From: Nyssa sinensis
Lineage: Eukaryota; Streptophyta; Magnoliopsida; Cornales; Nyssaceae
NCBI GenBank assembly: GCA_008638375.1
Contig: CM018046.1
Span: 44,353,706-44,417,705, forward strand
Reading direction: 5' to 3'
DNA length: 64,000 bases
Position 1 is the stretch's first letter; each line of letters begins with the position of its first letter. The notes under the pieces were generated by a model. The model saw only the letters and a list, made by a program, of their open reading frames with translations, was not told where the DNA came from and did not search any database. This document shows, in pieces, positions 1 through 11,658 of this stretch. The position numbers and the translations under genes were made by a program.

Positions 1-1
1 T

Positions 2-469
2 TCTACACAGAGTACTAGACCTTATATAAGTTCATCTTCTTCTTCAGTATCTAGACCCCCCATTACTCACCAAGGTACTAGTCGTCAGAACATAGTACCA
101 TCTCAAACTCAGGGCAGGGTTTATGCACTTACTACTATGACAGATCCTTTAACTGGACCATTTGTGGTTCGAGGTACAGCCTTGATTTTTAATTCTTGGG
201 CACATGTATTGATTGACACGGGTGCCTCACATTCGTTTATATCGTCATCATTTGCATCTACTTTGGGATTGGAGATATCCTTATTAGACATTCCACTTCA
301 TGTTGAGACTCCAATTGGGGGTCGACTTTCACTCAGACGAGTGGTTCGTTCTTGTGAGATCGAGGTTGCTGATCATCGTTTTATCTTTGATTTTATTGTT
401 CTTGATATGAATGTCTTTGATTTGATTCTGGGTATGGATTGGATGTCCTACCCATCGAGCTACCATTGA
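2..469 (+). pseudogene. gag tail and aspartic protease domain of the chromovirus
   Basis: One frame is open from base 2 to 469. It starts with a Ser/Thr/Gln-rich linker typical of the stretch after the gag zinc knuckle, then reaches the retropepsin core: the catalytic motif LIDTGASHSFIS near 208-243 and a downstream hydrophobic LILGMDW near 424-444. The frame stops at 467-469, just after that motif, whereas in intact elements it runs on into reverse transcriptase; the continuation is found in another frame from 439. The protease would release gag and pol products from the polyprotein in virus-like particles. The zinc knuckle itself is off the left edge. Confidence 0.85.
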
Positions 470-639
470 TTGTTTTCGTAGTAGAGTTACTATCTGCCCT
501 CCCGAGGGAGATCTTTTTCATTTCTTGGGGGACCGGAGTGATTTCACTACTCCGAGGCCAGTGGGATTCACGTGGCTTAGGTGAACTCAGTTTTATGTTT
601 GTTAGTTGGGTAACTGATGTTGGGGATGACATTCGTGAG

Positions 640-1560
640 GAGTTACCACCGATAGTGAGGGATTTTGAGGATGTTTTTCCAGATGATTTGTATGAGTTAC
701 CGCCACCTAAAGAGATTGAGTTCTCTATTGAGCTTTTACCAGGTACTACACCTATCTCTATGGCACCATATCGGATGGCTCCTGCAGAATTACGTGAGCT
801 GAAGACTCAGATAGAGGATCTATTGCATAAGGGGTTTATACGTCCTAGCACTTCACCTTGGGCAGCACCAGTGTTGTTTTCCAAGAAGGGTGATGGTTCT
901 TTACGCCTTTGCATCGATTATCGGAAACTTAATCGAGTCACTAATTAAGAATCGATATCCATTACCGCGGATAAATGATTTGTTTGATCAACTTCGAGGT
1001 TCAATGTGTTTCTCAAAGATTGATTTGAGGTCAGGATATCACCAATTGAGGATCAAGGATTCTGATGTACAGAAGACAGCTTTTCGCACTCGATATGGAC
1101 ATTATGAGTATCTTGTGATGCCATTTGGGTTAACGAACGCACCGGCAGCATTCATGGACCTCATGAATCGGGTTTTTCGAGAGTATCTTGATCGCTTCAT
1201 CATTGTGTTTGTTGATGATATTCTTATTTATTCACCTTCACGAGAGGAACATGAGGAGCATTTGAGAATTGCTCTATAGACTTTACGTGAGCACCACCTG
1301 TACTGCTAAATATGAGAAGTGCGGATTTTGGTTGACTGAGGTCAAATTTCTTGGACATGTAGTTTCCCAAGAGGGAGTTTCCGTTGATCCTGCAAAGATC
1401 GATTCAGTTACAACTTGGGAAAGACCGAAAAATGTGTTCAAGATACGTAGTTTTTTGGGTTTAGCTGGATATTATCGTCGTTTTGTAGAGGGATTTTCAC
1501 GCTTGGCTATGCCTATGACTAGACTCACTCAGAAACGAGTCCAATTCATTTGGAACGAGG
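640..1560 (+). pseudogene. reverse transcriptase domain of the chromovirus, frameshifted
   Basis: The RT domain is spread over three frames (about 439-948, 890-1279 and 1269-1742). Landmarks are the substrate-gate region CIDYRKLNR near 910-937, the palm motif with the catalytic [10 protein letters not shown] near 1208-1237, and the thumb/connection motif [10 protein letters not shown] near 1350-1380 followed by [11 protein letters not shown] near 1455-1487. The YVDD-type aspartates are still present (FVDD). Frame breaks lie near 940 and 1270. The enzyme would copy element RNA into cDNA; here it is not translatable as one chain. Confidence 0.9.
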
Positions 1561-1599
1561 ATTGTTCGCGAGCTTTCCAGACACTGAAAACTCTTCTTA

Positions 1600-2010
1600 C
1601 TTTTGCACCTGTTTTAGCTATTCTCGAGAGTGGAATTGGCTACACGGTATACTGCGATGCTTCACGAGAAGGACTAGGGTTGCGTTTTGATGCAACAAGG
1701 GAAGGTCATTGCTTACGGCTCCCGACAGTTGAAACCGCATGAGAGAAACTACCCCACCCAGGACTTAGAGTTGGCAACAGTTGTCTTTGCTTTGAAGAGT
1801 TGGAGACACTATCTCTACGAGGAGAAGTTTGAGGTGTATTCAGATCATAAGAGTCTCAAGTACCTTTTCTCACAAAAGGACTTGAACTTGAGACAGCGTC
1901 GTTGGATGGAATATATGGAGGATTACGACTTCGATCTTCTGTATCATCTAGTGAAGGTTAACGTGGTTGCAGATGCGTTAAGTAGGAAATCATATGGGAG
2001 TATAGCAGCA
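1600..2010 (+). pseudogene. RNase H domain of the chromovirus, frameshifted
   Basis: An RNase H domain follows RT directly. The first catalytic-type block [10 protein letters not shown] is near 1650-1680 in one frame. A break near 1685 moves the rest to the next frame, where the [11 protein letters not shown] block (about 1837-1870) and the terminal ADALSRK motif (about 1969-1989) are seen. In an active element it degrades the RNA strand of the hybrid. The split between the two blocks means the domain is dead in this copy. Confidence 0.88.
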
Positions 2011-2189
2011 ATTCTGATGCGTGAGTGGAATATGCTAGAGGCAGTGGTAAAGTACGATTTATGTCTCAATGAGACAAGCGATTCAGCTTTCTTATTTTCT
2101 GTTATTGCACATCCTAGCCTTTTGACTCGCATTTTGGATGCACAACTCCAGGATTCAGAGGCAAAATCTATTCGTTCTCGTATTGCTAG

Positions 2190-3130
2190 TGGTGATCCAG
2201 TTACTGGATGGTCATTTCATACTGATCATGGATTGTGGTATCAGGGACGTTACTATGTACCGCAAGCATGTCGCGAGGATGTTATGCAAGAATTTCACCA
2301 CTCTAGACTTGCAGTACATCCAGGTGGTACCAAGATGTACCAGAATCTTCGCCGACAGTATTAGGTGGAAGGGTATGAAGACCGATGTCGCGGGATTTGT
2401 AAGTAAATGTTTGACTTGCCAGCAAGTCAAAGCTGAGCATCAGCGACCTAGGGGTTGTTGCAACCTCTTCCAGTAGCGGAGTGGAAGTGGGAACACATCA
2501 CGATGGATTTCATTTTCGGGTTTCCGAAGTCACCACGAAGGCATGATGCAATATGGGTTATAATGGACCGTCTAACGAAGTCTGCACACTTTTTGTCGAT
2601 GAGGGGTACGAATTCAGTAGAGACGTTGAGCCGCCTTTACATTCGAGAGATTCATACGTTTACATGGAGTTCCAGTTTCTATTGATTTCTGAATCAGGAT
2701 GCACGATATACTGCATGATTTTATCAAAGTCTTCAGGCAGCTTTCGGTACTGAGTTGTCACTGAGCACTGGCTTTTCATCCGCAAACTGACGGACAATCT
2801 GAGTGTACCATTAAGATACTAGAAGATATGCTACGAGCTTGCGTCATGGATTTTCGAGGCAGTTGGAATATCACTTGCCACTTATAAAGTTCGCTTACAA
2901 CAACAGTTATCAGGCAAGTATCGAGATGGCACCGTTTGAAGCATTGTATGGTAGACCTTGTAGGTCACCAATTTGTTGGACTGAGGTGGGCGAGGCCACA
3001 GTCTTAGGACCCGACTTGGTTCGAGAGACGACAGAAAAGATCAAAGTGATACGACAACGACTTCTCACAGCACAGAGCAGACAGAAAAGCTACTGCGGAT
3101 AAGAGGCGTTCACCTTTATCATTCGATGTG
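2190..3130 (+). pseudogene. integrase (zinc-binding and catalytic core) of the chromovirus, frameshifted
   Basis: The zinc-binding HHCC part is visible as [13 protein letters not shown] (about 2290-2328) and, in another frame, [15 protein letters not shown] (about 2408-2450). The core follows with MDFIFGFPKS (about 2503-2532) and a stretch around 2555-2600. A badly altered part lies at about 2640-2830, where the core and its surroundings are hard to follow. The C-terminal part resumes with YNNSYQASIEMAPFEALYGR (about 2896-2955). At least four frame changes occur. It would insert cDNA into the host genome. Confidence 0.87.
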
Positions 3131-3615
3131 GGAGATCATGTCTTTCTTAAAGTTGCTCCACGGAAAGGCCTGACTAGATTTGGCCGAGGAGGGAAGTTAG
3201 CTCCAAGGTACATAGGTCCTTTCGAGATCCTTGATAGGATTGGGGAAGGTTGTATATCGATTGGCATTACCACCACAAGCTTTTTGGGGTTCATAATGTT
3301 TTCCACATTTCAATGCTTCGCAAATATCAGCCAGATCCTTCACACATTTTGGATTGGGCAGAGTTAGATGTGGAGAGCGATACTTCATATGAGGAGCGTC
3401 CAATTCGTATCCTGGATACTAGGGAACAAGTCTTGTGGGGAAAGATTATTCCACTAGTCAAAGTGTTGTGGAAACATCATGGTGTAGAAGAGGCTACATG
3501 GGAGCGAGAGAATGAGCTTCGCACCAGATATCCCGACTTATTTATTATTTCAGGATATATCCTAAATTTTAAGGAAGAAATTTTTCGAAGGGGGGAAGAA
3601 TGTAAAGATCCGTAA
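3128..3615 (+). pseudogene. integrase C-terminus and chromodomain of the chromovirus
   Basis: After the integrase core comes the conserved APRKGLTRFG and KLAPRYIGPFEI segment (about 3155-3226), then a chromodomain in a second frame: the core includes VKVLWKHHGVEEATWE (about 3460-3507) and ends with RYPDLF. Chromodomains at this place are the hallmark of chromoviruses and are thought to steer integration toward particular chromatin. The stop falls inside the first bases of the following LTR, as is usual for the group. A frame shift separates the GPFEI region from the chromodomain. Confidence 0.85.
3588..3600 (+). other. polypurine tract before LTR
   Basis: A purine run, AAGGGGGGAAGAA, immediately precedes the LTR start TGTAAAG. 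In LTR retrotransposons this primes plus-strand DNA synthesis. Its place supports reading 3601-5461 as the 3' LTR of the chromovirus to its left. Confidence 0.8.
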
Positions 3616-5461
3616 TTTTTTTTTTTAAGAATAATATTTTTAAAAATTAAAATTTAATTAACTAATTAAATTAGTTGAGGTATAAAATCTGTTCAACAAA
3701 ATTTAAGTGAGTACATGTATATAAATAGGAACCTAAAATAAGGTACAAGGCAATTCGGTAAAAAAAAAAAAAAAGAAAGAAAAAAAAAAGAAGTGAAAGT
3801 GTGTGGTTGTGGTTATGTGAAGGATGAAACAAAAGAAAAAAAAAATGAAAAGAAGTGAAAGTGTGTGTGGTGGAAGCAAAAGAAAAAAAAAAAAAGTAAA
3901 AGATAAAGGTGTGGTTGACTTTAACCACACCAAGTAACACACACAACTCACACACTAAAATCCAGAGACGGATAGCGGCATGGAGAAGGAGAGAAGAAGA
4001 GGAGAAAAAAAAAAGGGAAGAAAGGAAGAAGAAGAAAAAGAAACAGGAAAAAAATGTGGCAAATCACTCGGGCTTTCGTTGGGGTTAAGATCTACTGCAA
4101 TTTTCTTTGATTTTGGGCGATTTAACCGGGAAAACAATCAAAGAAAACTTTGCCAAAATTGTACAAAAGTGAGGTAGGGTTTCTAAAACTTATGAAATAG
4201 GAATGAATAGATTGCTAGATGACATTCATGTATAAAAGCATGCTAGGATTGCCATGTTGTGTGTTAGATTTCAATTTTGTAAATTATTATATATGTGAAG
4301 CATGCCCATGCATTCTCAAATTGAAATCTATGTTTATATTTGAGTTGTTGGGACCCTAAGCATGTGTTTGTTTAAATAATATTGTTACCACTCACACTTG
4401 TGATGAGTGTGGAGTAAGAAAAAAAAATTAAAATAATTATTTGTCTTGTACATAGAAAAAAAAATTTAGAAAAATCCTTGAAAGGATAAAATAATGAGTG
4501 AGAATGAAAAGAACCAAGAGTGTTGGTTTAGAACGCGTTTTGTGTGCTTATGCGATGATGTGAGTACTCGAAATGTTGCGGTATGGATTGAGTTGTGAAT
4601 GTGTATATCCGAGGTTCGATGGTTGAGTCGAGAGTCCCGCGCGATGGTACAGGTTATGGTTGCCTACAGGTTAGTAGCCTGTGAAACCATGTTTCACTAT
4701 ATTGGAAGGCGAGGTGATCACTTGATGAGTGATGAATTAAGACTTCGGGATTTTTTTGGAGTTTTTAATAAAACCTAGAAATTTAGAAAATTGATCGTTG
4801 TTTGAATGAACTCAAGTAGGAACTTAAGTAAATCTAATAAAATGTAACAAGACAAATATGGATGTTGTATATGCTTAATTGATTATAAACTGTCATAGCA
4901 TGCCACCCACCGAGCACAAGCATACACTTTTATGCAACATTCACGTTTCATTTGTTTTAGTTATCCTACTAGGGGTACTGACCCCTACCAGATGCAGGTA
5001 CCGGGAAGGATCCCGCGTCTTGAGGAGTACATAGTGATAGACTTGATGTGCCTCTTCTTTTTGGGCTTACGTGATATATACGAAGACATACTATGATGAT
5101 AATGGAATGTTCTCCATTATTATTTTTTTTTGTTAATCATGTAGTATGAAATTCGTATATTTCTTGGGATGTGTAAACGTGTTTGATATGTATTTTGGAA
5201 CATGAAGTAGTAACTTAGAAATGAAATGACGTATGTATTGAATTATATAATTGTTGTACATGGATTATCAGGTTGGCATGAAAGGTAAAACTAGCCAATA
5301 ATTAAGGCGAACTCTTTCAATTTTTTTTTTTTAAATCTAGTGAGGTATTTTAATTAATTTAATCATTTTAATTTAACTATCACACCATCGGGTTATGGGG
5401 CCCGGGACGTGACAGCCCCCGCTACACGAGATCCGTATAGGATGGGTTTCGGGTCGTGACA
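3601..5461 (+). repeat. LTR of chromovirus (LTR A, 1861 bp)
   Basis: Starts TGTAAAGATCCG right after a polypurine tract and ends GGGTCGTGACA, the usual TG...CA form. It contains a TATA box near 3718, a long A/GA-rich stretch (about 3760-4060), and the end motif CACGAGATCCGTATAGG shared with the second LTR of this window. Unusually a primer-binding site follows its right end, so it also looks like a 5' LTR. No open gene is seen inside; the ORFs at 3671-4177 are low-complexity purine/pyrimidine runs. Confidence 0.85.
3718..3729 (+). promoter_or_regulatory. candidate TATA box of LTR A
   Basis: TATATAAATAGG lies about 120 bp inside the LTR, a suitable position for the retroelement promoter (U3/R boundary further right). 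Only the motif and its place support this. Confidence 0.5.
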
Positions 5462-5464
5462 GAA

Positions 5465-5480
5465 TGGTATTGGAGTAGAG
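5465..5480 (+). other. primer-binding site (initiator tRNA-Met type)
   Basis: TGGTATTGGAGTAGAG starts three bases after the LTR end. It resembles the common plant retrotransposon primer-binding site TGGTATCAGAGC with changes, and is followed by leader-like text. A PBS follows a 5' LTR, so this marks the start of a second internal region. Confidence 0.7.
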
Positions 5481-6129
5481 TTTTAGGTTCTAGTGAGTCA
5501 TGAGAGACAGGATTAGAGTACTAAGATTGTTAAGGCTAAAGAGTCAATCGATAGATAATACTTAAATTGTTATGTTAGACCCTTACATGAACACTGACTG
5601 TTATCTTACGTGAATATAGACTGATTATCTTTTACAGAAAAGGTTAACACTAGGAATACGACAATAGCTAGAAATCATCTGACTGAGATGGATTGGATAG
5701 ATCAATTGAACAAAATGCAACACCTTATAAAAAGAGTCACTAAGGCTCTACCCAGAATCAGGCCCCAATGGTTGACCATTACAATGAAGTAGTGGCACCA
5801 ACAATGACCATAACATGGGGCAGGAAAGAATTTACCAAAAAGGGTCAAAGATGACAATAGAGGCATAATTAAATGCCTCAACTGCCTAAAAGTCCACCAA
5901 GGATAATATCTCAAAAACACCACCGAGAGATAATCAGGCTACTGTACCAATAGTCGCAGGTATTTTCCAGTTATTCATAATCTGCCCACATTGTTTAAAT
6001 ATTGACTTTACGTATTGATTTATAGTTCCCGCATTTATTACTAAGTTGAACTCAGAAACTAGAACCTCTAGGCTACATGTTAATGTTCCAATACCATCGA
6101 GAGATTATTATTGATGAATACTATATATC

Positions 6130-6900
6130 GGGGAAAAGACTATATGTTATGATGGCAATCGATGATTCTTGAACAATTGAGATGATTAAGTAAATAGTGA
6201 CCTCTAGGGAATAGTAGTATGTTTAAAGATAAAGATGAAGATTCTCAAGGAATGACACTTTCGATAAAGGTTATAGATAAATAAACGAGGCTTGAATGAG
6301 AGATAGTCTGAAGGAAACTTAATGGATAAGTGCAGGAGGAGTTGAAACTCTACATAATTTAATGATGTACCAGAAATATGGAAATTCTTGAGTAAGTCAT
6401 AAGTAGACCTTGATAGGGTAAAGATGAATAGAGTCTTGAAGACAATTACTAAATGAGCGAGATTGTCAGAATGGAGCCTTATGAAATGTGATGATTTTGA
6501 AAAAAGGCTGACACATGATGAATAAATATTAGGAAGAAATTTAATGAATCTCGTGATCTAAGATGATGTGTGACTGATTTTAGTCAATACTCTAGTAAGT
6601 TAGATGAAGGTAAATGATAAATGATTCCTGAATAATTGTTAGGGATCAATGTGATCTAAATGATCGTAAAGACTGAATTGGTAGTAAATTATTTAGAGAA
6701 ACCATGAAATTGAGAAGATATATGAGTTTTGAGGTACTACGAGGAAAATCATTATTCATGAATGATATGCATAGAGCATATGAGGTATAGATCATAAGTA
6801 AACGATAATTAACCAATTAGATACTCTTAAAGGAACTAAGAATCCAAGGGTTTAAATAGTTAAATGATCGGTGACTTTTGAAAGACGATAGCTTGTTAAA
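6130..6900 (+). repeat. internal duplication, unit 1 (diverged)
   Basis: This stretch and 6918-7750 share a long series of matching blocks in the same order. Examples: GATGATTAAGTAAATAGTGA with GATGATCAAATGAATGGTGA; TAGTATGTTTAAAG with TAGTATGCTTAAGG; TTATGAAATGTGATGATTT with TTATGAAATGTGATGGTTC; GATAAATGATTCCTGA with GATAAATGATTGATGA. They form a diverged tandem duplication within the non-coding internal region. Confidence 0.75.
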
Positions 6901-6917
6901 TACTAAGGTTAATAGTC

Positions 6918-7750
6918 TTTGGGAAAGATTATGCTATGACTGACTTTAATGTTCCTTGGATGATTGAGATGATCAAATGAATGGTGATTGTTGGAAGAAA
7001 GTAGTATGCTTAAGGGCAAAGGTAAAGAATTCTTAGGAAGAATCATATCAGTGTCGAGGTTGATGACTCTTAAGTCATTAAACTATGAATTGATCAATAA
7101 ATTAGGGGAAACTATCATTCGAATAAGGGCAATGGTTAATGATCTTTTGGAAGATATGAGGTAACGTAGAGTTGGGATTGTGAGATCTTGAAAAGTTGGT
7201 GGATTTAACAACAAATATATATATATATATATATATGAGAGATGGCAGGGGAAGACTTAATGAATGGTAACATGAGGAGTTTGAGACTCTAGATGGATTG
7301 ATAACATATTGGACTATGAGGACTCTTGAATGAGTCATATAGGGTAAAGACAAATGGATCATTGGGAGACAGATATTGATTGAACAAGACTGTCAAGTGA
7401 ACATTATGAAATGTGATGGTTCTAAAAGGAGATTGACACGTTATGAATGATCATTGGGAAAATTTAATGGATTTGTTGATTTAGATGACCATATAACCCA
7501 ATTGTGGACGGTATTTTATTGAGTTAGTTGAATCTATTTTAAAAGATAAATGATTGATGACTCTAAATGACTTTTGGAATTAATGTAATCTAACAATTAA
7601 AGAAACAGAAATTATGGCATAATGTCTAGAAAACTAGTAGGGACAACGACTGTGCTAAAATGATACATAATTCTCGAGCTACGAGAATAATTAAGATTGA
7701 GGATAGAAAGTAAGAATAATTGCATCTGTGAAACTAAGGAAGTTGAGAAA
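6918..7750 (+). repeat. internal duplication, unit 2 (diverged)
   Basis: Second copy of the unit at 6130-6900. It also holds a short (TA)n run at about 7217-7236 that unit 1 lacks. Block order is kept, with many substitutions and small indels, so the duplication is old. No coding frame is shared between the copies. Confidence 0.75.
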
Positions 7751-9008
7751 TTCTATGGTGGGAAAAACTTGACATAATCTTGATTAACTTTGAATGTCAA
7801 ATGTAACGATAAAATAATAGGATGACTAATTGATGTGAACAATCCTGAAATATGATATGAAGTCACAGAATGTACAAGGAACTCCCTATACAGGTTGAAT
7901 AAGTTCTTGAAAGAACAAATTGTAAAAGTTGAATAACGACTGGGGAGAAAAATGTAACATATGATAAAAAACCGAACATAATGACGAGCATAAGAAATGA
8001 GACATTTGAATAACCTTTCTGAGCAAAGATAAATGAAACCAAAATAATGTTTATAAATTAAAAAGTCATAAGACTCTGAGATTTGAACTGACCAAATGAT
8101 GTGGAAGGTTCAAGGTAAACCAAATGTGATAACACCATTAAGAACACGTCAAAGTAGATTGTCATATGAAGAATCAGTGACTAGGGTAAAAGACTACCCT
8201 AAAATTTTCTAAGTATATGTACCATACTTTAATCTATGAAGGAATGAGAAATCAAAATATGTGAAAAGATCAATTATAAAAGGCCTTCGTACTAGTCTAT
8301 AATTTGAGAAAATGGAGGAATTGATTTCCTCAACCTATCTAATTCATAAAAGGCTGAATGCACATGAATTTGAAAGCAAAGACAGGTATGCCAATGAATA
8401 AGTACAAAAAATAATGACATAATACAAATGAAATGAAAAGAGAATTGATAAATCTTCAAGAAATAGACACGTGATTGAGAATCACGAATGAAAATTTTGA
8501 ATAAATCTACGGTTACCCGTGCATGGGAGAAATATTGTAATGCAAAGAGAATACGAATAAACCGTCCTGAAACGAACTAAAAGATGTTCATGAAAACAAA
8601 AGAGAATATGACACTAAAAATGCTGAAGGGAAATAGTCAAGTAACTGAAAAAATGACTCAGGGTGAGTAATGAAAGTCATAGACCCCTATCCATAGATCT
8701 AAGAACTAAAGAGACACGCATGGGAATGTTAATACTAAAATTTGGAGACAATGAGTTAAAAGTCCCAAGGAAGTTACAAGGTCAAACCCTTTCAAATTCA
8801 CTATTGAATTAAAACGAAGAAGAATACAAAAGAACTGTGAACCCTGTATAAAGAAATCTTCTCGCTTGAGAATATAGTATCTGAATACCAGAGAGAAGAC
8901 CAAGAGACAGATTAAAAAGGGAAATTATAAAGATGATGAAATTGGCATACTAAGATAATAGAGTTTCTTAGATTATGAATATTCGAGTTTTGAGGACAAA
9001 ACTCATTT

Positions 9009-9022
9009 TAAGGAGGGTAGAA
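9009..9022 (+). other. polypurine tract before second LTR
   Basis: AAGGAGGGTAGAA-type purine run immediately before TGTAATATCTCGACCC. It fits plus-strand priming and marks 9023 as the start of a 3' LTR. Confidence 0.7.
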
Positions 9023-11658
9023 TGTAATATCTCGACCCAAATTGTAACTGAGCAAACCATGTAAACCCGAGCCATTAGGGCTTTACGTCGTGACAAAGAA
9101 TAAAATGGACAGTTTTAAAATCTCAATAATTTGAATGTGCGGACGATGCCCGGGCCATGCTCGAGCAAGCCATGAATGAATATTGAAATTAAAATAAAAA
9201 ATAAAAAAAATCAAATCAAATCAAAAATAAAATCGTAATATATATATAATATGGGTATATGTATATGTGTATATATGTAGGTGTGTGTGTATGTATATAT
9301 ATATATATATATATCAAGAAATATAAATATGGAAGGTGCATGAAAAGGGGGTTACAAGAGAAGGAAATAAACTGAAGGAAGAAAAAAAAAAAACTGAAAC
9401 AGAAACGGAAAGAGGGGAAGTGAAGGGGCACAGGGGAGTTATAACCCATGCATTGGGTTGAAAAAAAAACACACCGAGATAAAAAAAAAAAAAAACAAAA
9501 AAACAAAAAAGAAAGAGAGAAGAGGAACAACAACTGAGGAAAGTTGGGTTGCAGAAAAGAACCAGAATGAGAGAATGAGAAGAAGAAGAAGAAGAAGAAG
9601 AAAATGAGAGGAGAGGAACAGTCACAAGTAAAACTTAGTTTCCGCTCTTTGTATTTTTTTTTGGGTTTTATTTCAAGTTGCTTAAAGCTTGGTTTTTTAT
9701 CGTAGAATGTTGTTCTAAGGAGAAAAAAGGAATTTAGGAAGAAACCGCGAAGAAAACGGATGAGAAACAGTGTAGATATCATGCATGATCGAAAAATTGA
9801 ACGGGGAGTTTTTAGGTTGTTTTGATCGATTTTAAATGATTAAAATCGTGTTAGAATGCGTTAAATATGCTTTAGAATCAATTAGAAATGAAAAGGAGCG
9901 AAAAATCGCAAGAAAAATGAAAAAAAGTTCTTGTTCGATTTTTAGGTCACCAGCTTTGGAGAGGGTGACTAGAGACCGCCGAAAAGTCATGCTGGACAAA
10001 AGGTCAAATGTTGCGTCAACGGGTTGGGTCAGGTCGGCCCAGGCGCAGGCGCAGGCGCAGTAATGGGTTGGAAACTGGTTGGTCCAGTTTTAAATTCAAG
10101 CTTGAAAAATTAGTTTTGAGAAAAATTTGAGGGTAATGTGCTGCTACTGGGAATGAAACCTAGGAGCTGTGGCAGGTGGGGGGCATGCCCACCACTGTGC
10201 CACACTTACACATGTAAACAAAGGTGGAAATTATATATATATATATATATATATTATATAATTAAGAAATTAAATAAAACCGTGAAAGCCTAAACTGACT
10301 TTCTTTGACATTCCAGACTCAATGATAGAGTCTAAATTAGTAAAAGAGATACTTAGAGTAACGAGGTGTACAATTTGATAATTGACATTAGAACTAAGAC
10401 ATGTTTATTAATGTATAGGCGAGTCAAGGGAAAGGAGAAAATTACGGAGTACTAAAGTAGATCATATGGATTAAAGGTAATTAAACTCCTATTTCTTACA
10501 CGTGGTTTTCCAAGCCACATTCTTTCTATTACTTCCAAATTTTGTACTCTTTTACGAACCAACTGTTATTGTTTCACAATTGATATTGTTCTATCTTGTG
10601 GTTGTTATTGACTGCGATATCATAATTGTTGTGTTATGCCTTGAAAGGCCTATTGTTATATGTCCATGCATGTTATTCCATGTTTATACACTTCTTATGG
10701 AATTACAAGAGAATCATGATTTAATTGAATGCCGGATTTGTACTCAGTCACAATATTCATTCGATGCTTTTTGAGTTGGTAGGACCTTCGGGTCGATTGA
10801 TAGGACCTACGGGTCGATTGACAGGACCTTCGAGTCGATTGATAAGACCTATGGGTCGAGTCCGTGAATGGACATATAAAAATGAAGGCATTTTTACGCA
10901 TGGAGTTATGAGGACATTTTATATGCATTGAGGTTAAGGGGGGTATGCCGGGCCCTAAAAGACCGAGGGTCTGCTAACCAGAGTAAATACATCAGTTACG
11001 TTTGATTGATATGTTTACGTTTATTGGATTCATAGGATGTGTGTCATTCCCTATGAATAATCCTATGTTGACCATTCACTCATTGATTGTACTTGATTGT
11101 GACCGATTTATTGTGTCAGTATTCTTATGTTGACTGATGTTTATGGAGCTTTTCATGTTCATGCTATACCCCTTACTCATGCTTGATTATTGTGACTTAC
11201 TATTCATTGGTCATGGTGGCATTTTACCGTTAACTGCAACTATTTCCATGATTGACTATCATGTTCATCCTATGAGTTCACATTTTTCTATGTCAACCCT
11301 AACCCGTGTCAAAGATGGGCTTTTACTTACTGAGCTTTGTTAGCTCACCCCACTTACTTTTTCAAGTGAGAATGCCACGAACCGCAGTAAGAGCTTAGGG
11401 AGACAATTGATGAGCATGATAGAATGATATAGTCTCTCCCATGTACTCACCACCTAAGAGTGGCATTATGTTTAAGTTTTATGTCAGTTTACATTTTCAA
11501 TTGTTAAACCATATTTTGTATTAAGACTTTCGCAAATTTAATGTTATGTATACACTATTTATTGTTATCATTGATACAAAAAATGAAAAAAGTAGGGACG
11601 GCCATTGGGTCGGCCCCGCGACACGAGATCCGTATAGGGTAGGTTTCGAGTCGTGACA
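9023..11658 (+). repeat. LTR of second element (LTR B, 2636 bp)
   Basis: Begins TGTAATATCTCGACCC after a polypurine tract and ends GAGTCGTGACA. Thirty-six of its last 40 bases match the last 40 of LTR A, but the bodies differ in length and content, so they are related families rather than a matched pair. It holds a TA-rich run (9240-9315), a GAA run (about 9580-9603), a GCGCAG triplet (about 10041-10061) and a 21 bp array at 10781-10864. No primer-binding site follows its end, so it is a 3' LTR. ORFs within (for example 9216-9782 minus) are low-complexity. Confidence 0.8.
10781..10864 (+). repeat. 21 bp tandem array, four units, in LTR B
   Basis: Four consecutive 21 bp units of the form AGGACCTTCGGGTCGATTGAT start at 10781, 10802, 10823 and 10844, the last diverged. 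Each contains the near-palindrome GACC-TTCG-GGTC, so each can form a small hairpin. The array lies in the transcribed part of the LTR by position, but no function can be assigned. Confidence 0.9.

Larger units (their letters stand above)
1..3600 (+). mobile_element. Ty3/gypsy chromovirus (Tekay/Del-like), 3' part of internal region, decayed
   Basis: This is the gag tail and pol region of an LTR retrotransposon, entering from the left edge. The order is protease, reverse transcriptase, RNase H, integrase, chromodomain, which is the Ty3/gypsy order; the terminal chromodomain points to the chromovirus lineage, most like Tekay/Del. The reading frame changes at least eight times over 3.6 kb, so the copy cannot make a polyprotein. 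It ends in a polypurine tract at about 3588-3600, directly followed by an LTR starting TGTAAAG. The 5' LTR and most of gag lie outside the window. Clade assignment is from motif memory; order and frameshifts are seen directly. Confidence 0.93.
5462..9022 (+). mobile_element. non-coding internal region of a second, non-autonomous Ty3/gypsy-type element
   Basis: The region is bounded by a primer-binding site at 5465 and a polypurine tract at about 9010-9022, with LTRs on both sides. It has no recognisable protease, RT, RNase H or integrase, and only short ORFs. A faint gag-like start may exist near 5640-5700. The end (8975-9022) carries the chromovirus-type tail TTGAGGACAAAACTC then AAGGAGGGTAGAA. 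I read it as a large non-autonomous derivative that used enzymes made elsewhere; a heavily decayed coding element cannot be excluded. Purine-rich text with recurring GATGA/AATGA words fills 6100-8900. Confidence 0.7.

Noticed and set aside
3671..4177. ORFs of 60-94 residues in LTR A
   Set aside because: Translation of purine or pyrimidine runs; no recognisable protein.
9216..9782. 188-residue minus-strand ORF
   Set aside because: It is made of TTC/TTT and TA-repeat translations inside LTR B; no domain, biased composition.
10781..10864. CRISPR-like array
   Set aside because: Units are directly adjacent with no spacers, inside a plant LTR.
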